From Paucibacter aquatile (GTDB lineage Bacteria > Pseudomonadota > Gammaproteobacteria > Burkholderiales > Burkholderiaceae_C), in NCBI RefSeq assembly GCF_002885975.1, contig NZ_POSP01000001.1:496001-560000 (forward strand): DNA of 64,000 nt, written 5' to 3'. Every line of letters begins with the position of its first letter. Positions within the stretch are counted from its first letter, which is position 1. This document shows, piece by piece, positions 26,875 through 35,773 of the stretch. Both the position numbers and the translations under genes were made by a program. The notes under the pieces are model-generated. The model did no database searches, had not been told where the DNA came from, and saw only the letters and a list, made by a program, of their open reading frames with translations.

Positions 26875-27285
26875 ATGGCCCGAACCATTCCCCTGATGAT
26901 CCAGATCGCCACCGGCGATCCGCGCTCCATCACTCAGCAGATCGTCGATGCCGTGCGCCGCCAGATCGCCGCGGGCGAGTTGGCGGTCGGCGATCAGTTG
27001 CCCAGCGTGCGTGGCCTCGCGCAGCAATTGATGGTCAATCCCAACACGGTTGCCAAAGCCTACGGCGAGCTGAGCAGCGAAGGCTGGCTGGATGCCCGAC
27101 CGGGCCTCGGCCTTTACGTGGCAACACCGCGCCAGCGCCTGTCCGACAGCGAGCGTGAGCGTCGCTTGGATGACGCCGTGCAGCGCTTTGTCAGCGACGT
27201 GATTGGCCTTGCCTTCCCGGCAGAGACGCTGGTCGCGCGCGTCAGCGAAGAGCTGGACGCGCTGCGCCCGAAAAAGCGGGCCTGA
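26875..27285 (+). CDS. GntR-family regulator, YtrA subfamily
   Basis: The 136-residue protein has the GntR winged helix (GDQLPSVRGLAQQLMVNPNTVAKAYGEL; written here in two parts: GDQLPSVRGLAQQL and MVNPNTVAKAYGEL) and only a short helical tail, which defines the YtrA group. These proteins usually repress ABC exporter genes and respond to cell-envelope stress or antibiotics. It is the first gene of an operon with an ABC ATPase, a permease and an S9 peptidase, and has a matching palindrome in its own promoter. The effector is unknown. Confidence 0.9.
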   Translation: MARTIPLMIQIATGDPRSITQQIVDAVRRQIAAGELAVGDQLPSVRGLAQQLMVNPNTVAKAYGELSSEGWLDARPGLGLYVATPRQRLSDSERERRLDDAVQRFVSDVIGLAFPAETLVARVSEELDALRPKKRA

Positions 27286-27370
27286 GCGTCCGGCCGGGCG
27301 CCGGGCCAACCGCACATGCAAACCCGGCCGCTGAAAACCCGGCCCCTGAATTTCCTGAAAAGGATCCCCC

Positions 27371-28384
27371 ATGAACGCACAACTTGAGAACTGGCCGGCC
27401 CTGCGCGTCGTCGCACCGGCCAACGACGCGCGGATGCGCAGCATCGCAGCCAGCGAATACGTGGTCGAGACCGAGGCTTTGACGCTGCAATACGGCCGCA
27501 AATTCGCGCTGAAGGATTTGAGCCTGCGGGTGCCGCGTGGTCGCATTCACGCGATCGTCGGGGCCAACGGCGCGGGCAAATCGTCGCTGTTTCGCGTGCT
27601 GCTCGGTTTTCAGACGCCGAGTTCCGGCTCTGCACGCATCCTGGATCAGTCCTGTGCGCAGTTGTCGCCGGAGGTGCGCGGGCGCATCGGTTTTGTCAAC
27701 GATGAGCACACCATGCCGGAATGGATGCGCATCGGTGATGTCGTCGCGATGCAGCGCCGTCAATACCCGCAATGGGATCAGGCGCGTTTCGATGAAACGG
27801 CCGGCCACTTCAATGTCTTGCCCGAACAGAAAGTCGCGCAACTCTCGCGTGGCGAACGGGCTGGCATCAATTTGGCCATGGCGCTGGCGCAAAGCCCGGA
27901 GCTGCTGATCCTCGACGAACCGACCCTGGGTCTGGATGTGGTGGCCAAACGCGCGTTTCTGGAGGCGCTGATGTTCTGCAACAGCGTCGATGCCTGCACG
28001 ATCATCTATTGCTCGCACCAGATGGAAGAGATCGAACGGGTTGCCGACAACCTGATCATTCTGGAACGTGGCGAACTGAAGCACATGTCCGCGCCGGACG
28101 AATTTTGCGAGCGTGTGTCGCTGTGGGTGGCGGACCTTCCCGCTGCGGCCGTGACAGCGCTGCGTGCGCGACCTGAAGTGCTGCTGCTGCAAAAGCTCGA
28201 CGGACTCGTGCATGTGCTGATACTCGATCGGGACGCCCAGTACGGCGAGGTTCTGACCGGCTTCGGCGCGCGCCATGTCCAAACCATGCCGGTCAGCCTC
28301 GACCGTGCCGTCAATGCACTCCTGACCCGCGATCACGCGGCCCCCGCTGAAGAAGGAGCCGGCCATGTCCGTACTCAATGGTGA
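27371..28384 (+). CDS. ABC transporter ATP-binding protein
   Basis: The 337-residue ATPase has an unusual N-terminal tail of about 30 residues, then Walker A (GANGAGKSS), a signature variant LSRGER in place of LSGGQ, Walker B with LLILDEPTLGLD and the H-loop YCSHQ. A C-terminal domain of about 90 residues follows, as in BcrA/CcmA-type exporters. It should energise the permease encoded next, whose start overlaps its end by 20 bases. Neighbouring GntR and peptidase genes suggest export of, or resistance to, a peptide-like compound; that is inference. Confidence 0.88.
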   Translation: MNAQLENWPALRVVAPANDARMRSIAASEYVVETEALTLQYGRKFALKDLSLRVPRGRIHAIVGANGAGKSSLFRVLLGFQTPSSGSARILDQSCAQLSPEVRGRIGFVNDEHTMPEWMRIGDVVAMQRRQYPQWDQARFDETAGHFNVLPEQKVAQLSRGERAGINLAMALAQSPELLILDEPTLGLDVVAKRAFLEALMFCNSVDACTIIYCSHQMEEIERVADNLIILERGELKHMSAPDEFCERVSLWVADLPAAAVTALRARPEVLLLQKLDGLVHVLILDRDAQYGEVLTGFGARHVQTMPVSLDRAVNALLTRDHAAPAEEGAGHVRTQW

Positions 28385-30245
28385 TGTCATGCGCAGCGAG
28401 TTGCTGCGCTTCAAATGGGTCACGGGCTTGCTGACGCTGGCACATGTGATGACCCTGGTGTTTCTGAACCGCCTTGCCGATATGCAACAGCAAACGTATC
28501 CGGTGGATCGGCTGTTCATGCTGACCTATATGGCTGTGGCTTTCTTGTGGGCCATTTTCCAGATCGGCAGTTACCGGAAAGCGTCCAAATGGCTGTGGCT
28601 GCTGCACCGCCCGGTGCCGCATCACACCATGTTTGCCTCCATGGTGGCCGTTGCGGCGATCAATCTGCTGATCTGCGTTTTCGTACCGATGCTGGCCACC
28701 TTGCTGGTACTGGATTTCGGCAGCGATCGCCTGATCGATGCGCATCGCTATGGGATGCCGGTGCATGGCTGGGTGTTGGCCTTGTCGGCGTGGCTGGCGG
28801 GCGTCTGCGCGGTCTTGAGTGTGCGGCCGACGGCGGCGGTGGTGTTGATCGTGCCGATCTGGTTGATGTGGTCGTTCGCCCACAGCGCGTCCGTGTTGTT
28901 CACCGAAGTGCTTGGCATGCTGGTGCTGTTGGCGATTGCCTCGACACAGTTCAAACCGAATCGCGATGAGCATGTGCGCAGCAACGCCTTGGTGGTGCTC
29001 ACGGCACTGCCTTTGCAAATGGGCTTGTACTTTGTTTTGGTGATCGCCGCGATTGGCTACGAGTTCCTGATGATGTTTGCGGGCACGCATCCCCTGAACA
29101 TGCCTGTGCCGCCGCGCGGCGGCTACACCGAAGCGGTCCGGCAGGAGCCTGCAGAGTTGTTGTCCGGCTTGCTGGCCGCCTCGAAGGATGAGCGCGCTGC
29201 AGTTTGGGCCGAGCAGATGCCGCTGCTGACGCCGCAGTCGATTTCCACACGGATGCGGAGCTATCCGGTGCGGCACCAGGCCTACCAAGAGCGCATCGTG
29301 CAATGGGAAGACAGCAAGCAGCGCATCGAGTGGACCTTCAGCCACGATGACATGATGTTCCATGGCCGTGATGTGCGCAGCGGCGCGAGCAAAGGCGTTT
29401 GGGGCGTGAAAGGATTTGCAGACCCCACACCGTTTGCGCAGGTGCCCACACCCTTCGATGGCCAGTACTTGCTGACACCACGCGTGATCTACCAAATCGA
29501 CTTGGCACAGCAACGCACGCTGGAACAGGTGCGTTTGGCCGACGACGAGGTGTTCATCGCCGCACCACTGACGTTTGGTGAGCAGGTGCTGGCCGTCACC
29601 AGCCAGGGCATGCGCCTGTTTGGCCCGGACCGCGCCACCTACGATCAAACCGCCGGTACCGTGCGTCAGCTCAGTGAGCGCCAAGTCTGGCGCATACCGG
29701 GTGTCCCTTTTGTACAAGCGATGGGGCAGACCCAGGGCGCAGGTTCGCTGTCGCGTCTGGATGCTGCTGAGCTGGTGGACGGCTGGTTGATCGGTCTGAC
29801 CTTTGGTGGCTATTACAACGGCGAATCCATCCGTCAGATCTTGTTGCACGTCGATGCGCAGGGCGCGGTGCAGGTGCTGGCTGAGCGCGCTTTGCAAAAT
29901 GACTTTCCGGTTTGGTACGAGACCGTTGCCTGGTGGTTGTCGCCCGTCCACTTTGCCGTTCGACATGCGCCGGTGGTGCTGCTCGACAACGGCATCGTGC
30001 AAGGGGCTTCGGTGTGGGGCACCCCGGATGCGGCGCAGCTCACGCGTGCACTCGTCCTGAATGCCGCGAGCGTGCTGCTGGCTTTGTGGTGGATGCGGCG
30101 GACCGCGCTGCAGGCGCGCCGCAAGCTGCTTTGGCTGGTGATGACCGCCCTGGGTGGACTGCCAGCGCTGCTGAGCTTGCTGTTGATTGAAAAGCGTTTG
30201 CCGAAGCCCTCGCAAGCTGGCGCCGTGGCGGGAGTGCCCGCATGA
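28365..30245 (+). CDS. ABC permease with large extracytoplasmic insert
   Basis: The 626-residue protein has about six hydrophobic segments in the first 245 residues (for example GLLTLAHVMTLVFL, MLTYMAVAFLWAIFQI and PTAAVVLIVPIWLMW). A polar region of about 300 residues with beta-rich text follows, then two more segments at about 555-572 and 585-602. ABC-2-type permeases normally lack such an insert. The start at 28365 is preceded by AAGGAG inside the ATPase gene. The insert may bind substrate or a partner outside the membrane. No specific family was recognised. Confidence 0.75.
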   Translation: MSVLNGDVMRSELLRFKWVTGLLTLAHVMTLVFLNRLADMQQQTYPVDRLFMLTYMAVAFLWAIFQIGSYRKASKWLWLLHRPVPHHTMFASMVAVAAINLLICVFVPMLATLLVLDFGSDRLIDAHRYGMPVHGWVLALSAWLAGVCAVLSVRPTAAVVLIVPIWLMWSFAHSASVLFTEVLGMLVLLAIASTQFKPNRDEHVRSNALVVLTALPLQMGLYFVLVIAAIGYEFLMMFAGTHPLNMPVPPRGGYTEAVRQEPAELLSGLLAASKDERAAVWAEQMPLLTPQSISTRMRSYPVRHQAYQERIVQWEDSKQRIEWTFSHDDMMFHGRDVRSGASKGVWGVKGFADPTPFAQVPTPFDGQYLLTPRVIYQIDLAQQRTLEQVRLADDEVFIAAPLTFGEQVLAVTSQGMRLFGPDRATYDQTAGTVRQLSERQVWRIPGVPFVQAMGQTQGAGSLSRLDAAELVDGWLIGLTFGGYYNGESIRQILLHVDAQGAVQVLAERALQNDFPVWYETVAWWLSPVHFAVRHAPVVLLDNGIVQGASVWGTPDAAQLTRALVLNAASVLLALWWMRRTALQARRKLLWLVMTALGGLPALLSLLLIEKRLPKPSQAGAVAGVPA

Positions 30246-32338
30246 GTCTGAGCCTGAGCGTCAGTCTGAGCCTGAGCATGCGCTTGCGCGTCTTGCCGGC
30301 ACTGGCTCTGCTCCTGTTTGCCTACGATGCAGGTGCCAGCGTGGGCCTCGCAGCGGCCGACCGAGAAGCCTTGCAAGGCGCCGCGGCCGAAAGTGCCAAG
30401 CAGGCGCCGGCAGAGTTGCCAGGACGTGCGGCGTTTCTCGGCACACGTGGCTGGGAGCAGGTGAGCCTTTCGCCGGACGGGAAATGGTTGGGCGTCAGCC
30501 ATCGGCTGGAGAGTGACATCGCGCTGTCGATCGAGGCGCTCGACGCCGGCAGCGCGACAAGCACGCGTGGGGTGCTGCTGAAGAACCTGAACGGTGCGCG
30601 CTGGCAATGGGCCGCTGACGGTGCGGGTCTGTGGCTGAGCTCTCCCACGCAGATCTCCTGGGTTTCGCTGAGTGGACAGGTGCGCACGGTGTACGCGCTG
30701 AAGAAGGAGCTGCGCAGCCGCGTGCTGAGTGTGGACCCGGTTCAGCAGGCGATGCTGATCGATGAACGCCTGCAGCCCGCGCACAACAGTGCGCACCGCT
30801 TGCTGCGCGTGTACAGCGATGGCCGCGTCGAGACCCTGTTGCAACGTGAAGAGGCCATCCGCAACGCGGTGTTTGATGGGCAGGGCGTGTTGCGCGGCTT
30901 GCGGCTTCGCAATGCGCAATACCGCGATGCGCTCTGGCACAACGCTGCGCCGCGCGGTGAAACGCCGCGCTGGCAGCTTGCCTGGGCCTGCCCGCCCTTG
31001 GACGCTTGCAGTCTGACGGCCGCGGATGAGCAAGGTGTCTGGTTTGAAAGCCCCAAGCTGACCGACCGCACGAGCCTGCTGCGGTGGCAGGCCAAGGCTT
31101 CATCGCTGTCCTTGGTCAGTGAAGATCCGCAGAGGATCTCCGATCTGAAGGAGGCGCTGCTTGACGGGCGGGGCGGGCCGCCTCTCGCTGTCGCCTGGTA
31201 CACGGATCGCCAGCGTTGGCAGGCGCTGGATCCGGCGTTTGCACCCGTGTTGAAACAACTGGAGACGCGCTTTCCGTTTCAGGACCTCTATCTCAGCATT
31301 GACCGCACGCGCAGCCGCCTGCTGGTACTGGAAACACATGCGCGCCTGCAGTGGCCGCGCGCACATGTGATGGATTTGCGGAGCGCTGCGCTGCGCCCTG
31401 TGCTTGAAGACCTGCGTGCGCAGACCAAGCCCGTGAGCGAATCCGCCCTGGCGGCGGCCCGGTTTTTCAGCTGGCAAGCCAGTGATGGCATGCGCCTGCA
31501 CGGACAGCTGTATTTGCCGCCGGGCAAGAGGGCGCGGGAGCTTCCTTTGGTGGCGCTGATCCATGGCGGCCCGTTCTCTCAAACGCGCAGCGAATACCAC
31601 CGCTGGACGCAGTTGATGGTGAGTCGCGGCGCTGCGGTGTTCACCCCCAACTTCCGCGCTTCGGAAGGTTATGGCCAGCAGTACCTGCTTGCGCACAAAG
31701 GTGATTTCGGCAAGGGCGCGGTACTGCGCGATGTGCTCGAAGGCATGGATGCCTTGCTTGCCCAAGGCATTGGCGATCCGGACCGCCAGGCCTTGGTTGG
31801 ACATTCATTCGGCGGCTATGGCGCCCTGATGGGCGTCACGCACCACCCGGGACGTTTCCGCTTTGCATTGGCATTGGCCGCGCCCAGCGATTTCGGCTGG
31901 GCCATGAAATGGTATGTCGACAACGAAAGCGATCCATTGCGCGGCGACAGCTTGCCGATGGCGCAGCGTGCGCCGTATCTGGGCGTGCCGATTGGTGATG
32001 AGACATTCATGCGCCGCATGCGCGAACAATCCGCCGCAACGAACGCGCGCCAGCTGCGCGTGCCGGTCTACCTCTGGGCGGGCGCGCAGGATGACCGTGT
32101 GCCACTGAAAAGCATCGCGCACTACGCCGCGACCCTCAAGAGCCTGGGCAAACCGGTGAGCTTGTGGGTGGATGACAAAGCCAGCCACAACCCCACCGAG
32201 CCGGTGCAATGGGAAGCCTTGTTCTATCTGAGCGAGCGCGCGCTGCATGCGCACTTTGGTGGGCCGGCACCGCAGCCGCCGTCCGCGGTCTTGGCGACCT
32301 ATCTGCAGAAGGCGCAGCGGATCGGAGGCCTGCCATGA
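30242..32338 (+). CDS. S9 family (prolyl oligopeptidase-type) peptidase, exported
   Basis: The 698-residue protein has an N-terminal hydrophobic leader (MRLRVLPALALLLFAYDAGA from residue 13), a beta-propeller-like middle with a WD40-like-repeat start (VSLSPDGKWLGVS), and a C-terminal alpha/beta hydrolase. The catalytic text is Ser in GHSFGGYG, Asp in AGAQDDRVPL and His in DKASHNP. The start at 30242 overlaps the permease stop (ATGA). Residues 2-12 are encoded by a 15-bp repeat, so Met13 is an alternative start. S9 enzymes cleave short peptides, which fits destruction of a peptide near the cell surface. Confidence 0.85.
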   Translation: MSLSLSVSLSLSMRLRVLPALALLLFAYDAGASVGLAAADREALQGAAAESAKQAPAELPGRAAFLGTRGWEQVSLSPDGKWLGVSHRLESDIALSIEALDAGSATSTRGVLLKNLNGARWQWAADGAGLWLSSPTQISWVSLSGQVRTVYALKKELRSRVLSVDPVQQAMLIDERLQPAHNSAHRLLRVYSDGRVETLLQREEAIRNAVFDGQGVLRGLRLRNAQYRDALWHNAAPRGETPRWQLAWACPPLDACSLTAADEQGVWFESPKLTDRTSLLRWQAKASSLSLVSEDPQRISDLKEALLDGRGGPPLAVAWYTDRQRWQALDPAFAPVLKQLETRFPFQDLYLSIDRTRSRLLVLETHARLQWPRAHVMDLRSAALRPVLEDLRAQTKPVSESALAAARFFSWQASDGMRLHGQLYLPPGKRARELPLVALIHGGPFSQTRSEYHRWTQLMVSRGAAVFTPNFRASEGYGQQYLLAHKGDFGKGAVLRDVLEGMDALLAQGIGDPDRQALVGHSFGGYGALMGVTHHPGRFRFALALAAPSDFGWAMKWYVDNESDPLRGDSLPMAQRAPYLGVPIGDETFMRRMREQSAATNARQLRVPVYLWAGAQDDRVPLKSIAHYAATLKSLGKPVSLWVDDKASHNPTEPVQWEALFYLSERALHAHFGGPAPQPPSAVLATYLQKAQRIGGLP

Positions 32339-32875
32339 GACATGGACGGTTGTTGATGCAGCTCTGGAGCAGCGTTGGTGCAGGCGCCCGGACAGAAGAC
32401 GCAGATTGAGAAGCGGCTGAAGAAATCCTGATGTGCGGAGAAGCAAACACCGTCACAGTGCGGGATCACGGTGTGGAGTGTTGGTCGGGTGCAGATCCGG
32501 CAGCTGCGCAGTGGCAGGACTGCGGTCATCGCTGAGGCGAGCTCGCCTCATGCCCGAAAGCTTGCCCGCGATGCCGGAGCGAGGCGCCCCACCCAAGAGC
32601 ATGCCGATCATCGAACAAACTGCATCGGGCATCGAGCTCGATCGGCGCATTTGCTGGCCTTGTGCGCGCAGACCGACCCAGGGGGGCCACAGGTCGGCAG
32701 AAAAAATGTGCACGCGATGTCGAAATCCGGATCGTCGGCGGCGTCTTCATATGGCGGCCGTGTTCTTGCACGCGCTGCTCTTCGTGAAGGGCGGCCTGCT
32801 CGTATGCTCGCCAGGTTTGTGAGGCCGGCAGCCCCCATCTCATCATTGTTCCTCGCATCGTTTGGAGAAATCACC
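32339..32875. other. 537-bp gap with no convincing gene
   Basis: Short open frames on both strands have compositions unlike coding DNA of this genome, being rich in Arg, Cys and Ser with no family resemblance. A 24-codon frame (MRHGRLLMQLWSSVG) overlaps the peptidase stop by ATGA and may be the ruin of a further operon gene. The DGPF protein has a good ribosome binding site (TTTGGAGAAA) at 32861-32870. No clear terminator was seen. Confidence 0.4.
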
Positions 32876-33238
32876 ATGCAATACATGTTCTTGCTCTACA
32901 GCACGCCCGAGGCCGAGCCCGTCTACGGCACGCCCGAGTTCCAGGCCATGATGGCCGACTTCGCCGCCTTCAGCGCAAAGGCCCAGGCCGATGGCGTTCT
33001 GCGCGGCGGCGAAGGCCTGCAAGGCATTGAAACCGCCACCTCCATCAAGCTGCGCGGTGGCAAGGTCGAAACCATGGACGGCCCCTTTGCCGAAACCCGC
33101 GAACATCTGGGCGGCTACTACGTGCTCGATGTGCCCGACCTCGACACCGCCCTGCGCTACGCGGCGCAGATGCCGGTGGCCGCATTCGGCACCGTCGAGG
33201 TGCGGCCCTTGCTGAACTACGACCCGGCCGACGCCTGA
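32876..33238 (+). CDS. YCII-related DGPF-domain protein
   Basis: This 120-residue protein of the YCII/DGPF type carries the name-giving motif in METMDGPFAETREHLGGYY-like text (DGPFAE seen directly). It starts with MQYMFLLYST, typical of the family, and ends with VEVRPLL. The gene stops 14 bp before an ECF sigma factor gene. ECF42 sigma factors are established partners of DGPF genes, which are often their targets. The biochemical role of the DGPF protein is unknown. Confidence 0.9.
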   Translation: MQYMFLLYSTPEAEPVYGTPEFQAMMADFAAFSAKAQADGVLRGGEGLQGIETATSIKLRGGKVETMDGPFAETREHLGGYYVLDVPDLDTALRYAAQMPVAAFGTVEVRPLLNYDPADA

Positions 33239-33252
33239 TCGCTGGCTCGCGA

Positions 33253-34470
33253 ATGAGCGCCCCCGCCCAGGCCATCGCGCTTGTCCAAGCGCTGGAGCAT
33301 GTGCTGCGCCACGACCGGGGGCGGCTGATGGCGGCGCTCACGCACCGGCTGGGTTCTTTCCAGCGCGCGGAAGATGCCTTGCAAGAGGCCTGCGTGTCCG
33401 CGCTGAGCCACTGGGCGCGCGACGGTCTGCCCCGGTCGCCCCAGGGCTGGCTGATCCAGGTGGCCTATCGCAAGGCGCTCGACCAGCTGCGCGCCGAGGG
33501 CCGCGACGGCGAGCGCGAGGCGGCGGTCCAACTGGTCCAGGACTTGCTCGGGCCAGACGAGCCTGAGCCCATTCCTGACGAGCGCCTGCGCCTGGTCTTC
33601 ACCTGCTGCCACCCGGCGCTGGAGCTCAAGTCGCGGGTGGCGCTGACGCTGCGGACCGTGTGCGGCCTGTCCACGGGCGAGATCGCCCGCTTGTTCCTTG
33701 ATCAGGAGGCCACCACCGGCCAGCGCCTGAGCCGGGCCAAGGCCAAGATCGCCCGCTCGGGCATCGCCTACGCCGTGCCCCCGCCCGAGCAGTGGGACGA
33801 GCGGTTGCAGGCCGTTCTCACCACCGTCTACCTGATCTTCACCACCGGCTACACCGCCGCGCCCGACGAGGCGCGGGATCTGTGCGCCGAGGCGCTGTTT
33901 CTGGCCCGCTTGCTCGATGCGCTGTGCCCTGAGCAGCCCGAGATCGAAGGTGCACTTGCCCTGATGCTGCTGACCGAAGCACGCCGGGCGGCGCGGGTCA
34001 ACGCCAGCGGCGAAACCGTGCCGCCTGCGGAACAGGACCGTCGGCTGTGGCGACGCGAGCTCGAGGCCGAAGGTCGGCACAAGCTGGAGACGGCCTTGCG
34101 CCGCAAACGGGCGGGGCCGTTCCAGATCAAGGCGGCGATCAGTGCCTGCCAGATGCCCGAACCCGCGCCGGACTGGCCTCAGATACTGCAGCTGTACACG
34201 GCCTTGCTGCTTCTGGAGCCGACACCGGTGGTGCGCGTCAATCACGCCGTCGCGATGGCCGAGAACGGGCTGCTGGCCGCCGCGGTGGCCACACTGAACG
34301 AACTGCAGGAGCCCCTGGCAGACTTCCAGCCCTTTCATGCCGCGCGCGCCGCCGTGCTCGCCATGGCGGGCCAGTCCGAAGCCGCCCGGCGGGCGTACGA
34401 CCGGGCCATCGAACTGGCGACCCTCGACAGCGACCGGCGGTTTCTGGCGGCACGGGCGGCTCGGCTGTGA
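33253..34470 (+). CDS. ECF42-type RNA polymerase sigma factor with C-terminal TPR-like extension
   Basis: The 405-residue protein starts with sigma region 2 (FQRAEDALQEACVSAL, WLIQVAYRKALDQLR) and region 4 (CGLSTGEIARLFLDQEAT). A long helical extension of about 200 residues follows, with TPR-like helices such as PVVRVNHAVAMAENG and SEAARRAYDRAIELA. This extension and the linked DGPF gene define group ECF42. No anti-sigma gene is present, as expected for that group, whose extension is needed for activity. Its target promoters were not identified here. Confidence 0.92.
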   Translation: MSAPAQAIALVQALEHVLRHDRGRLMAALTHRLGSFQRAEDALQEACVSALSHWARDGLPRSPQGWLIQVAYRKALDQLRAEGRDGEREAAVQLVQDLLGPDEPEPIPDERLRLVFTCCHPALELKSRVALTLRTVCGLSTGEIARLFLDQEATTGQRLSRAKAKIARSGIAYAVPPPEQWDERLQAVLTTVYLIFTTGYTAAPDEARDLCAEALFLARLLDALCPEQPEIEGALALMLLTEARRAARVNASGETVPPAEQDRRLWRRELEAEGRHKLETALRRKRAGPFQIKAAISACQMPEPAPDWPQILQLYTALLLLEPTPVVRVNHAVAMAENGLLAAAVATLNELQEPLADFQPFHAARAAVLAMAGQSEAARRAYDRAIELATLDSDRRFLAARAARL

Positions 34471-34529
34471 ACGACTCAGATAGACGCTCAGCCGGCGCGC
34501 AAGCAAATCCTTGGGTGGACGGCAAATAG

Positions 34530-34559
34530 TCGCCCCGGACGGGAGACTGTCCGGGGCGA
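34530..34559 (+). terminator. hairpin after the sigma factor gene
   Basis: A perfect 11-bp stem (TCGCCCCGGAC at 34530-34540 with its complement at 34549-34559) has the 8-base loop GGGAGACT. It lies 59 bp after the sigma factor stop. No strong T run follows, but a bidirectional role is possible since the next gene converges. It nearly duplicates the lpdA terminator. Confidence 0.7.
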
Positions 34560-34654
34560 TCCGTTTGAACAAGATCAGGTGCGTGAACGCCTGAAGCGGG
34601 CTGTGCCAGCCAGTAAGCAGCGTCGGGCCCCCTTGTTGTGGGTGCAGGACGCCG

Positions 34655-35563
34655 TCAGCTGGGAAGCAGAAATCGCGCCAGCGAGTCGATGTCGCTCGCG
34701 CAGTGGCCGCCGTAGATCGGGTGCCATTCGGTCTGCCAACCCTGAGCACGCGCGCGTTCGATCAGGCGCTGGCTGCCCTCGAAATTGCCATAGCGGTCGT
34801 ACAGGCCGTTGGAGACGTAGAGCTGCGGACGCGGGCTTGAAGCGGGGAGTTCTTGTTCGATCAAGGCCAGCGGGGAAACGCGCTGCCATTCCGCATCGTC
34901 GGCCACATACTGGCGCGCCAGACGGACGACGCCGAAGCCGATCTTGGGGTCGGCGCCCGTGCGCTCCAGCGCAGCCTTCAGCTGGCTCAGGGGTGCGAAC
35001 GGCGAGTCCACATAGACACCGGGGCACAGCGCGGCCACCTTGGCAAAGTGCTCAGGCCGGCTCAGGCCCAGGATCAGGGCGTTGAGTCCTCCCATGGATT
35101 CCCCCAGCAGCAAGCGACGCGCCGGGCGACCGTGGCGCGCTTCGATGGCGGCCATGTCGCTGTGGACCTGCTCCATCAAGCCGCTGGCCTCGGCCTTGCC
35201 CTTGGGGGTGAGCAACCACACGTGTCCGTAGGACAGGGTCACCACGGTGGGAGGGCGTTGGCCCATCTGCTGCCAAGCGCCCTGGATCATGGCGGTCATG
35301 TAGGACGGGTCGTTCCAGATGGTTTCGTCGAGCTTGCGGCCATGCAGGTGGTAGAGCCAGTCGCCATTCACGCCGCCCACATCCCGGTTGATGCAGTAGC
35401 GAAGCTGCCCTTCTTGCCCGCATTCCTGCTGTGCCGGCGTAAAGCTCACGGCCTGATCCCCCCAGGGCTGGCTCCAGCGTTGCCAGAGTAGCGCGCTGAT
35501 GCTGATGAGGGCCAGCAGCAAGACGGCGGCGACAGAGAAAGAGGTGCGGCGAGAGCGCTTCAT
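34655..35563 (-). CDS. membrane-anchored alpha/beta hydrolase (esterase-like)
   Basis: The 302-residue protein begins MKRSRRTSFSVAAVLLLALI, a signal anchor or signal peptide. The hydrolase core shows a nucleophile elbow LLGESMGGLNA, a likely acid in YVSNGLYDRYGN and the final histidine in IYGGHCASD. This layout fits putative esterases of the esterase D/PHB-depolymerase-like group. The substrate is unknown. The start at 35563 was chosen over 35635 because it starts the leader. It is alone on its strand here. Confidence 0.75.
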   Translation of the reverse strand: MKRSRRTSFSVAAVLLLALISISALLWQRWSQPWGDQAVSFTPAQQECGQEGQLRYCINRDVGGVNGDWLYHLHGRKLDETIWNDPSYMTAMIQGAWQQMGQRPPTVVTLSYGHVWLLTPKGKAEASGLMEQVHSDMAAIEARHGRPARRLLLGESMGGLNALILGLSRPEHFAKVAALCPGVYVDSPFAPLSQLKAALERTGADPKIGFGVVRLARQYVADDAEWQRVSPLALIEQELPASSPRPQLYVSNGLYDRYGNFEGSQRLIERARAQGWQTEWHPIYGGHCASDIDSLARFLLPS

Positions 35564-35735
35564 GGTGGTTTGGCGTTTGATGGGTCTGATGCGTGCCTGG
35601 CTGTGCAGGCGGAGTGGCTGAGCGGCTGCGGGCAAGACGAGAAATACAAGCGGCCATGCAGCAGCCTCAACCGGGCTCGGGAGAGCTCAGTCAGAGATGC
35701 AGGGCCGCAGGTGAATGCGAGTCGGCGGGGCTAGG

Positions 35736-35760
35736 GGCGAGGCGAGGCGAGGCGAGGCGA
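35736..35760. repeat. five tandem copies of GGCGA
   Basis: The pentanucleotide GGCGA is repeated five times without interruption, in the 210-bp gap between the hydrolase start and the end of the membrane-protein gene. Such short tandem repeats can change copy number by slippage. It lies upstream of the hydrolase gene, where copy number could alter promoter spacing; this is speculation. Confidence 0.85.
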
Positions 35761-35773
35761 GGTTAAGCCGGGA

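Noticed and set aside
32433..32822. Open frame of 129 codons between the S9 peptidase and DGPF genes
   Set aside because: It is Arg/Cys-rich, has no ribosome binding site, and competing frames are open on both strands.
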